From: an uncultured Christensenella sp.
GTDB taxonomy: Bacteria > Bacillota > Clostridia > Christensenellales > Borkfalkiaceae
Length of the DNA stretch: 20,829 nt
NCBI GenBank assembly: GCA_910586365.1
Contig: CAJUGP010000038.1
Location: forward strand, 1 to 20,829
Direction: 5' to 3'
The notes below the pieces were generated by a model that had not been told where the DNA came from, ran no database searches, and worked only from the letters and a program-made list of their open reading frames with translations. Position numbers and translations under genes: made by a program. Each line of letters begins with the position of its first letter. Within the stretch, counting starts at the first letter, position 1. Below, piece after piece: positions 1 through 6,149 of this stretch.

Positions 1-46
1 AGCGCGGCGGCGAAGCCGCCGCGGACCAGCACACGCCGCAACGCAA

Positions 47-185
47 CTGAAACAACCGTTCAAAATACGAAAATCGGGCGCCGACGGAGCGGGCGTTCGC
101 CGCTAATCCGCTTGGCGATCCGCCCGCACTTACCGTCGCGCGGCATCCCGATTTTGAACCGTATTTTAACGCCGTTCTCTTTCAG
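47..185. repeat. Long imperfect inverted repeat next to the toxin gene
   Basis: Two arms of about 50 bases face each other. CTGAAA at 47-52 matches TTTCAG at 180-185, AAAATACG at 62-69 matches 160-167, AAAATCGGG at 70-78 matches 147-155, CGACGG at 82-87 matches 133-138, and GCGGGCG at 89-95 matches 121-127. A small inner stem joins 98-101 to 114-117. Small bulges separate the paired blocks. The element ends directly against the toxin stop codon. A separate perfect 9-bp hairpin with a GAA loop lies at 3-23. It could be a structured RNA, a MITE-like palindrome, or a hairpin origin linked to the nearby replication-protein remnant. The sequence alone does not decide between these. Confidence 0.7.
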
Positions 186-527
186 TTAATCGTTATCGGG
201 CGCGTTATTGTTCCCAAATTGGAGCCGCCTTAAATCCATTCTCGAATAGCGAAACCGCAGAATATTGATTTGCTTCTCTTTCACTTCATATACCATAACA
301 AAATTATCTACCGGTACATGGCGGATGTTTTTATCGTCAATCAGGTAGCATGTGCAATCGTCAAAAGAAAAGGGAAAAGTGCAGACGGTATCTATCGTGC
401 TTTCCACTTTATCAAGCAAAGCAATCGCGGCTTGTCCGTTACAAAGCTGATTGGTTATGTAGTCCAATGCCGAATCGATATCCTGTTCGGCAAGGGGCGT
501 CAGATAGTATGAAAACTTACTTGACAT
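186..527 (-). CDS. Type II toxin, RelE/ParE superfamily
   Basis: This 113-residue protein has the usual size and layout of RelE/ParE toxins. An N-terminal helical part carries the family-like pattern LTPLAEQDIDSALDYI, and the C-terminal half holds the beta-sheet (DNFVMVYEVKEKQINILRF) ending in a basic RYSRMDLRRL stretch. RelE members cut mRNA on the ribosome and ParE members poison gyrase. The sequence does not show which applies here. The ATG overlaps the last 11 bases of the antitoxin gene, so the two are translationally coupled and the antitoxin is made first. AGAGGAA lies just upstream as a ribosome site. No frameshift is seen, so the pair looks intact. The superfamily is fairly certain and the subfamily is not. 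Confidence 0.85.
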   Translation of the reverse strand: MSSKFSYYLTPLAEQDIDSALDYITNQLCNGQAAIALLDKVESTIDTVCTFPFSFDDCTCYLIDDKNIRHVPVDNFVMVYEVKEKQINILRFRYSRMDLRRLQFGNNNAPDND

Positions 528-777
528 ACTTTCCTCTCAATTTCGCCATTACCGAGGGGCCGTCCGATAATTGCCCGTTATCCGCCTGCGCCTTTCCTTC
601 CATAATTTTGGAATACATATCGATGCGCGCAAGCTGCTGTTCGTAAGCCGCCATGCTCATGATCACCATATCGCCGTAACCATTCTTCGTAACGTAAATC
701 GGTTCGTTAGTTGCATTGCACATTTCGGATAACTTCGTGGTGTCTCTTAAATCTCTGATCGGAATAATCTGCGGCAT
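517..777 (-). CDS. Antitoxin, Phd/YefM family
   Basis: This 86-residue protein would neutralise the toxin encoded next to it and repress the shared promoter. The N-terminal half (MPQIIPIRDLRD, then EPIYVTKNGYGDMVIMS) is the typical Phd/YefM DNA-binding fold, with a beta-strand pair followed by a helix containing AAYEQQLAR. The C-terminal tail is the part that normally wraps the toxin. The ATG at 775-777 is chosen because GGAGGT sits 7 bases upstream. Upstream in-frame codons lie inside the promoter and have no ribosome site. The gene is followed without a gap by the toxin, in the standard antitoxin-toxin order. Confidence 0.87.
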   Translation of the reverse strand: MPQIIPIRDLRDTTKLSEMCNATNEPIYVTKNGYGDMVIMSMAAYEQQLARIDMYSKIMEGKAQADNGQLSDGPSVMAKLRGKYVK

Positions 778-817
778 AAAACCACCTCCCAATATATTAT
801 ATTCCATTCGTGTCATT

Positions 818-846
818 ATTATAGCATAATTATGTTTTCTTGTCAA
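818..846 (-). promoter_or_regulatory. Consensus promoter of the toxin-antitoxin operon, with palindrome
   Basis: On the minus strand a perfect TTGACA (841-846) and a perfect TATAAT (818-823) are 17 bases apart, about 40 bases upstream of the antitoxin ATG. Between them lies a perfect 10-bp palindrome, CATAATTATG, at 825-834. That is where an antitoxin dimer could bind and block RNA polymerase. The promoter call is direct. The operator role is inferred from the autoregulation usual in this family. Confidence 0.88.
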
Positions 847-856
847 TGCTTTTTTA

Positions 857-1450
857 TCAGTTGCTTTTCCGCATTTGCTTAATTGTATCTTTGCTCACCG
901 TGCCGATATACTCGCCCTCGTCCCAACAGGCAAAATCGTCAAACAGCAATAACTTATTATCTTCCAGGCCTATCGTACACACCACGTCTTCGTCCATGAT
1001 ATCCGAGATAAAATATTGCGGCAGACCTTTACTGTAAACGATTTTCTCACCCGTCTTTTCGAGATACTTCATGAGATAGGCAACCGAGCTTCCGAGCATG
1101 GTATAATACTCTATCTTCTCGAAATCAGAACGCCCGAACCTTTCGTTGAAATATGTATTCTGTACCGTGATCTGTCTGCGATGGCTTTTGAAACTGTAAT
1201 CGCTTTTTTCAAACAACAGCCCCGGCATCGTTCCCTCGGGGATATAGAATAGTCCGTGAAAGTGTAGCCGCTGCTTTTCGGTAGAACGCTCCCATACGCC
1301 GACGTATTTCCAACCCTTCCTTGAAGCAAAGTTAGCAAGCGTCTTTTTCAAACCCTTGCGGAACGATTCCTCGGTATGAAGTTGTCCGTTGTATGTAAAA
1401 GTTACGAAGTGGGTAAAGGTCTGTAAATTGATTTTCCTTCTTTTGCAATT
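857..1450 (-). pseudogene. Broken rolling-circle replication initiator (HUH endonuclease)
   Basis: The open frame runs from just after a stop at 1451-1453 and has no ATG. It encodes about 197 residues with the marks of an HUH replication initiator: motif I THFVTFTYNG near the start, motif II LHFHGLF with the two metal-binding histidines, and a C-terminal YLMKYLEK segment that resembles motif III with a candidate catalytic tyrosine. Such proteins nick one strand at an origin to start plasmid, phage or mobile-element replication. The N-terminus is missing. The frame begins inside the end of a sigma-like gene in another frame, so two genes appear to have been joined by a deletion. A TTG at 1349-1351 is a possible start but lies after motif I. 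The family assignment is fairly sure and the exact subfamily is not. Confidence 0.7.
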
Positions 1451-1782
1451 TCAGCTTGCGACATATTTAGAACAAAAAGTTTATGTATGGTCTTACGCTG
1501 TAATTCCGTCAAACATGGCAAAACGGCATACAGTTTTTCGATCAATGCAGCCCGCTCACATTGTTCTTCCTGCAAAACATAAATTTGTTCTGCATTTGCT
1601 TGTTCATCCTTAAAATCATGTCCGGCTTCGATGATTGCATCGAGAGATGTTGCGTAATAACTCTCATAGGCGTCGCTTCGCCATTCTTCCCGTTGACAAT
1701 CGCGGTACGCCGCCGCAACCTCGTCGCTTACTTCGACATACACCTTTTTGCCTTGCGCATCCACAAAATAAATAGTTTTCAT
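1402..1782 (-). pseudogene. Truncated sigma-70 region-4-like mobile-element regulator
   Basis: The 126-residue frame starts MKTIYFVDAQGKKVYVEV and resembles the small sigma-like regulators of Tn916-type elements. The N-terminal strand pair is followed by a helical middle part and then the start of a region-4 helix-turn-helix (LTELQRKTIHKLFVLNMSQ, then AEIAKE). In intact relatives the recognition helix follows at this point. Here the frame runs into KSIYRPLPTS and stops, while motif I of the replication-protein remnant begins in another frame over the same bases. The DNA-recognition helix is therefore lost and the product is probably non-functional. The ATG at 1780-1782 is supported by GGAGG 8 bases upstream. 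Its leader carries an unusually complete attenuator. Confidence 0.65.
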
Positions 1783-1783
1783 A

Positions 1784-1883
1784 AAAAATCCTCCGATTTT
1801 GATTTTTTTGTAAAAATCGCTATCGGAAGATTTTTCCGAGAATATAAAAATGCCCCGATAGCGCAAATCAAACGCTATCGGGG
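1784..1883 (-). promoter_or_regulatory. Four-segment attenuator that can hide the ribosome site
   Basis: Read on the minus strand, segment 1 (1883-1873) pairs perfectly with segment 2 (1863-1853) over 11 bp. The 3' side of this stem is followed by CATTTTTATA. Segment 3 (1826-1818, CCGATAGCG) repeats the core of segment 1 and can pair instead with segment 2 over 9 bp. Segment 3 with its flank (1835-1822) can also pair with 1797-1784, which contains the GGAGGA ribosome site of the sigma-like gene. That helix is 14 bp with one G-U pair. Pairing 1:2 plus 3:4 would be OFF and pairing 2:3 would be ON, the logic of erm/cat translational attenuators. The pairings are direct observations and the switching role is inferred. 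Confidence 0.65.
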
Positions 1884-1902
1884 AATAAAGTTGCGGTATA
1901 AA

Positions 1903-1959
1903 CAAAAAGCCTAACAGACCAAATTACTCCCCAAAAGGGTTTAATTCGTCTGTCAGGCT
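1903..1959 (-). terminator. Rho-independent terminator or transcription attenuator
   Basis: On the minus strand AGCCTGACAGAC (1959-1948) pairs with GTCTGTTAGGCT (1919-1908), with one G-U pair. Further inner pairing (AATTA with TAATT, CCC with GGG) lengthens the stem. It is followed by TTTTTG. It lies between a short peptide ORF and the sigma-like gene, so it may act as an attenuator and not only as a gene end. Confidence 0.75.
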
Positions 1960-2006
1960 CGTATCTCTATATTAGGATTTCAGCTACTCAATACAACAGT
2001 AAAATA

Positions 2007-2039
2007 TTAAGTTTTCACCATTGCTTTCATCTTATTCAT
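2007..2039 (-). CDS. Possible 10-residue leader peptide
   Basis: The ORF ATG at 2037-2039 encodes MNKMKAMVKT, preceded by AAAGGA at an 8-base spacing. An ATG three codons further up would give a 13-residue peptide. The ORF ends about 50 bases before the terminator hairpin on the same strand, the arrangement of leader peptides in ribosome-controlled attenuation. Its length makes chance a real alternative. The region 2049-2161 upstream holds no further gene that I can support, only AT-rich sequence. Confidence 0.35.
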   Translation of the reverse strand: MNKMKAMVKT

Positions 2040-2161
2040 TACAGTCATCCTTTGTTTTTTATCAATTTTTTCCTACACGTTCGCAGAATACATAGAATTT
2101 TTTATCTTTTGTTAGTCGTTAACAATTTTTTCTTTTGGCTTTCGAGGACGGTCGTGATAAC

Positions 2162-2296
2162 TTAGTTATCTCCGTATTCCACGCGCACGATCGACGAACA
2201 GCGCGGACAGCATATTTCTACCATTGAACCGCTGTCGCCCTTGCATAATTTTCTCGCGCAAATCGGACAAGCGGAATATAATTTTTTAATTTCCAT
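2162..2296 (-). CDS. Small zinc-ribbon protein, Com-like
   Basis: A 44-residue ORF has two cysteine pairs, CPIC near residue 10 and CPRC near residue 31, with further cysteines at KLC and ICC. The spacing is that of a single zinc ribbon of the type seen in phage Mu Com and many short mobile-element proteins. The start is supported by AAAGGAG 8 bases upstream. It lies after malG on the same strand, beyond a strong hairpin, so it could be read through from the maltodextrin operon or have its own weak promoter. No function can be assigned. RNA or DNA binding is a guess from the family. Confidence 0.6.
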   Translation of the reverse strand: MEIKKLYSACPICARKLCKGDSGSMVEICCPRCSSIVRVEYGDN

Positions 2297-2318
2297 TTCC
2301 GTTCTCCTTTGTGTTATA

Positions 2319-2357
2319 AGCAAACGTCCGTCTGAACAAATCGGACGGACGCTTGCT
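2319..2357 (-). terminator. Strong hairpin after malG, probable end of the maltodextrin operon
   Basis: Arms 2319-2334 and 2342-2357 pair over 16 positions with one A-C mismatch and one G-U wobble. It begins 10 bases after the malG stop. On the minus strand the following bases are TTATAAC, a poor U-tract. On the plus strand it is followed by TTTTTC and would be a better terminator. It may therefore act in both directions or only protect the mRNA end. Confidence 0.55.
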
Positions 2358-2367
2358 TTTTCTTCCG

Positions 2368-3213
2368 TCAGCCTTTTACAGAGCCGCCCGTAATTCCCTC
2401 CACATAGTATTTTTGTAAGAAGATGAACAATAGCACCACGGGTACGGCGACAAGAATCGACCCCGCCGCAAAGCAGGTAAAATAGGTGTTTTTATGCGTG
2501 CTGTCCAAAAACTCGAACAAGCCGATCGCCACCGTATAGCTTTCCCTATTCGTGCCCAAAATGACCTTGGCAAAGATAAAATCAGACCACGGGGAGATAA
2601 ACGCCATGAGCGCGGTATAGACGATAATCGGCTTGCTCATCGGCACGATGATTTTCCAAAAGACCTGCCAACTCGACGCGCCCTCTAACCGTGCCGACTC
2701 GTCGAGCGATTTGGAAACGGTATCGAAAAAGCCTTTTGCAACGTAGAACCCAAGTCCCGCACCGCCCGAATACACAAGCACGAGCGACACGAGCTGTCCG
2801 TCCAAGCCGAACGCTTTCAAGATATAATACACGGCGATCATGCTCATAAAGCCGGGGAACATTCCCAAGATAAGCGCGATTTTCATAAACGGCTTTCTCG
2901 CCTTAAATCGGAAGCGGCTCATGGCATACGCCACCATAAGCGTGATGATCGTAGACAATACGCAGGAAGCAAGCGCAACGAAAAAGGTATTGAGAAACCA
3001 CCGCCCGAACATCGTTTCTTTGAAAAGCGTCGTAAAGTTGCCGAGCGTCAGCTCTTGCGGAAAGAATGTGTAAGTAAGCGCGCCCGGCTCTTTGCGGAAT
3101 GCCTGCAACACGATCCAAACGATAGGAATCAGCCAAATCGCGGATAAAATAATGAGCGCGATTTCCGCAATGATATTGCCCGCAATTCTTCTGCGTTTCA
3201 TGCTCTTTCTCAT
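2368..3213 (-). CDS. malG: Maltodextrin ABC transporter permease MalG
   Basis: This inner-membrane subunit forms half of the import channel for maltose and maltodextrins. The 281 residues begin with a basic stretch (MRKSMKRRR), then a first membrane helix, a periplasm-type loop, and further helices. The cytoplasmic EAA loop that contacts the ATPase is clear as DESARLEGASSWQVFWKIIV, and the C-terminus ends YYVEGITGGSVKG like other MalG proteins. The ATG at 3211-3213 overlaps the malF stop (ATGA) and has AGGAGG upstream. Upstream in-frame codons lie inside malF. It is the last transporter gene of the operon. Membership of the carbohydrate MalG group is secure, and the maltodextrin substrate is inferred from the neighbours. 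Confidence 0.93.
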   Translation of the reverse strand: MRKSMKRRRIAGNIIAEIALIILSAIWLIPIVWIVLQAFRKEPGALTYTFFPQELTLGNFTTLFKETMFGRWFLNTFFVALASCVLSTIITLMVAYAMSRFRFKARKPFMKIALILGMFPGFMSMIAVYYILKAFGLDGQLVSLVLVYSGGAGLGFYVAKGFFDTVSKSLDESARLEGASSWQVFWKIIVPMSKPIIVYTALMAFISPWSDFIFAKVILGTNRESYTVAIGLFEFLDSTHKNTYFTCFAAGSILVAVPVVLLFIFLQKYYVEGITGGSVKG

Positions 3214-4709
3214 TGGAAATCCTCCTCGTTCTTGACCGAACTCGTGTGCGAATAGGCGACAAGCGAGAATGCCGCACACGCGATAAACGTATAGATGCCG
3301 ATGACCGAACCGAGATTATAGTCGTTCTGCTCGATCGTGAGCTTATAAAGCCAAGTGATGAGCAAATCCGTTTTGCCCGCGATATGGTATTCGGGAACGG
3401 ACGGACCTCCGCCCGTGAGCAGATAGATAATGTTGAAGTTATTGATATTCCCGATAAATTGCTGAATGAGATACGGTCCCGTCACGAACAGCACATACGG
3501 AAGCGTAATGCGCGCGAACAGTTTTATGGGGCTTGCACCGTCGAGCTTTGCCGCCTCGAATAAGTCCTTGGGAATATTCATGAGAACGCCCGTCGTGATG
3601 AGCATGGTATACGGCACGCCGATCCACAAGTTTACCATAAGCACCGAAAAGCGCGGCAAAATCGAATCGTGCGAAACATCGGTCAGCCACCCGATCCTCT
3701 CTTTGATAATCCCCAAATCCATAAGCACGGTGTTGAGCGGACCGTCGATATGCAAAAAGTTCGACATCGTGAGCAGCGTGATAAACTGCGGAATGGCGAT
3801 CGTCATAACAAAAATCGTGCGAAACACAGGCTTACCCACCACCCCTTTGCGGTTGATAAGCATGGCAAGGAATATTCCCGCAAAATAACAGCTTACCGTG
3901 GCAATGAGCGCCCACACGAGCGTCCAACCGAGCAGCGGAAAGAACGTGCCCGCAATCTGCGGATTGGCAAATATCTTGCCGAACGTTTCAAAACCGATCC
4001 AATCGAACAGCGACGCGGGCGGCAAATGGTTGTGGTCGTAGCTCGTAAACGCCATGAGAATCATGTACACGAGCGGGATCACGGTAAACGCCAACACGCA
4101 TAATATAGGCACAAAAAGCATGGTCTTATACAGCTTTTGGTCGAACAGCTCGAATATTTCCTGCTTAAAGCTCTTTGGTCTGCCGCCGCTTTCCTTAACC
4201 TTTCTTGCCGCAATACCCGAACGAATCGACTTAAAATACAGCACGGCAAACGCGATGATAACGAGCAACGTGCAAACGCCGTATAAAAGCATAAGCAGCG
4301 AATTATCGCCGTGCGCGACAATCGGATTGCCCCATTCGTCCACCGCGTCGCCCGTATCCATGGCGTGCGTGCCGAGCGTAAAGAACCCGACAAAAGCCGA
4401 GCCGCCGAACAGCGCCATAAACGCGATAAACGCGCCTTCGACAAGCAGATACAAAACGCCCTTTATGTACTGTCCCGTGCCGAGATTGCCCGCACCCATA
4501 AAGAGATACGACAGCTTATTCGTCCAATGCCCGTGAACGAAGTCGAGCGCGAACCGCTTGCACGCTCTCCCGAACCGCACGAATGCCCCGCCGATTCTTT
4601 TAGGCAACTTGCAAAAGAACGAGCAAATACCGTTCCACAGCCCGACGAACCACGCGCCTACGCTTTTCATAAATTTGATAAACGCATTGTCCGTAAATTT
4701 TTGTTCCAT
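3210..4709 (-). CDS. malF: Maltodextrin ABC transporter permease MalF with N-terminal extension
   Basis: This permease partner of MalG has 499 residues. The core permease starts near residue 195 (LYKTMLFVPILCVLAF), has six predicted helices, and carries the EAA loop FEAAKLDGASPIKLFARITL. The first 190 residues form an extension: an amphipathic start, a GAGNLGTGQYIKG motif at about 72-84 followed by hydrophobic helices, and a third helix near 135-160. Extended MalF proteins are known, but this extension is of an unusual kind. The ribosome site TAAGGAGG includes the stop codon of malQ upstream, so the two genes are tightly coupled. No MalK gene lies nearby, so an ATPase of the MsmX type encoded elsewhere is inferred. 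Confidence 0.92.
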   Translation of the reverse strand: MEQKFTDNAFIKFMKSVGAWFVGLWNGICSFFCKLPKRIGGAFVRFGRACKRFALDFVHGHWTNKLSYLFMGAGNLGTGQYIKGVLYLLVEGAFIAFMALFGGSAFVGFFTLGTHAMDTGDAVDEWGNPIVAHGDNSLLMLLYGVCTLLVIIAFAVLYFKSIRSGIAARKVKESGGRPKSFKQEIFELFDQKLYKTMLFVPILCVLAFTVIPLVYMILMAFTSYDHNHLPPASLFDWIGFETFGKIFANPQIAGTFFPLLGWTLVWALIATVSCYFAGIFLAMLINRKGVVGKPVFRTIFVMTIAIPQFITLLTMSNFLHIDGPLNTVLMDLGIIKERIGWLTDVSHDSILPRFSVLMVNLWIGVPYTMLITTGVLMNIPKDLFEAAKLDGASPIKLFARITLPYVLFVTGPYLIQQFIGNINNFNIIYLLTGGGPSVPEYHIAGKTDLLITWLYKLTIEQNDYNLGSVIGIYTFIACAAFSLVAYSHTSSVKNEEDFQ

Positions 4710-4721
4710 ACCTTCACCTCC

Positions 4722-6149
4722 TTACCGCAACGCACACATCCGTTTTATCCTATTTGCGTGCCGCATATAGTGCGGTTTTAATCGCCATACCCAATTCCGT
4801 CCGAGCGTGGACGGCGTATTCACGCGCCCGTTCTCGCCGAGCGATAAATAGTCCTGCATGGGGATCACCACAACGTCAGCTTCACTGCACAGCAAACTTC
4901 GCACCAAAGCAATCGAGTCCGTTTCTCCGATCCGTCGCCGTACAAACTTACGGAAACGTATTTTTTCTGCACCATTCAAGTTTTTCGCCCAAACTGCCGT
5001 TGTGGGATTGTCGTGCGTGCCCGTGTAGGCGACGCAATTTTTCGGATAGTTTCTCGGATTGTATCCGCTGTTTTCTTCCGAGAAGCCGAACTGCGCAATC
5101 TTCATGCCGGGGAATCCCGTAAGCCGCAACAATTCGCGCACGCGATCGTCTATCACGCCCAAATCTTCGGCAACGATATGCGCGTCGGGAAACTCTTTTT
5201 TAAGCTCCGCAAACAACTCCTTGCCCGGCGCGCTTTTCCACGTTCCGTTCCGCGCCGTCGTTTGCCCGAACGGAATCGCATAGTAATCGGAAAAGCCGCG
5301 GAAGTGGTCGATCCGCACGACGTCGTACATATCGAGCGCCGCCTTAAATCGCTTTTTCCACCACGCAAAGCCGTCCTTTTGCATCGCGTCCCAATCGTAC
5401 AGCGGATTGCCCCACAACTGTCCGTCCGCCGAGAACGCATCGGGCGGCACACCCGCCACTTCTTTGGGCGTTCCGTTCCCGTCGAGCAAAAAGTATTGCC
5501 GATTTTGCCATACGTCCGCGCTGTCGTAGGCAACGTAAATGGGCATATCGCCAATAATCTGTACGCCCCGCGTATTCGCATACGTTTTGAGCGCGTTCCA
5601 CTGCAAAAAGAACTCATATTGTAAAAACACCCAAAACGCCGATTCCGTGCAATCTTCGTCCGCCGCTTCTTTCCATTCGTTCCAAGCCTTGCCGCCGTTC
5701 GCCGTTTTCCGCGCCATGAACTCCGCATACGGAAAAAGCCAATCGCGGTTATCCTCCACGAACTTCTCATAAGATTGCGGCTTCCAAAACCGAACGAACG
5801 CCTTTTTGAGTACCGCAAATCTGCGTTCGTACAGCTTCGCGTAGTCGATTGCTTTATCCTTTGTCTGCTCGGCGCGGCATTCTTCGTCCGTCAAAAGTCC
5901 GTCCATGCGCAATAAATCGAGGTCGATAAAATACGGATTGCCCGCAAACGCGGACGGAGATTGATAGGGCGAATCACCGTATGACGTGGGCGAAAGCGGC
6001 AATACCTGCCAATAGCTTTGTCCCGTTGCCGCAAGAAAGTCCACAAATCGGTATGCTTCGTCGCCGAAGCTCCCAATGCCGTATTTATTCGGTATCGAAA
6101 ACACGGGCATTAAAATTCCGCACTTTCTTATGCTTTGTCTATGTGCCAT
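4722..6149 (-). CDS. malQ: 4-alpha-glucanotransferase (amylomaltase), GH77
   Basis: This cytoplasmic enzyme moves alpha-1,4-glucan segments between maltodextrins and releases glucose. Short imported chains thereby become long enough for the phosphorylase. The 475 residues match the bacterial MalQ length. Family motifs are in order: CGILMPVFSIPNKYGIGSFG at the start, SPYQSPSAFAGNPYFID, DMPIYVAYDSADVW near 201, the nucleophile Asp281 in VVRIDHFRGF, the acid/base Glu328 in VAEDLG, and Asp380 in YTGTHDNPTT. All three catalytic residues are present. The start overlaps the end of glgP by 22 bases, and malF follows after 12 bases. The gene looks intact. Confidence 0.95.
   Translation of the reverse strand: MAHRQSIRKCGILMPVFSIPNKYGIGSFGDEAYRFVDFLAATGQSYWQVLPLSPTSYGDSPYQSPSAFAGNPYFIDLDLLRMDGLLTDEECRAEQTKDKAIDYAKLYERRFAVLKKAFVRFWKPQSYEKFVEDNRDWLFPYAEFMARKTANGGKAWNEWKEAADEDCTESAFWVFLQYEFFLQWNALKTYANTRGVQIIGDMPIYVAYDSADVWQNRQYFLLDGNGTPKEVAGVPPDAFSADGQLWGNPLYDWDAMQKDGFAWWKKRFKAALDMYDVVRIDHFRGFSDYYAIPFGQTTARNGTWKSAPGKELFAELKKEFPDAHIVAEDLGVIDDRVRELLRLTGFPGMKIAQFGFSEENSGYNPRNYPKNCVAYTGTHDNPTTAVWAKNLNGAEKIRFRKFVRRRIGETDSIALVRSLLCSEADVVVIPMQDYLSLGENGRVNTPSTLGRNWVWRLKPHYMRHANRIKRMCALR

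Noticed and set aside
2109..2125. TTGTTA/TAACAA inverted repeat followed by T residues on the plus strand
   Set aside because: A 6-bp AT-only stem with no gene upstream on that strand. Not convincing as a terminator.
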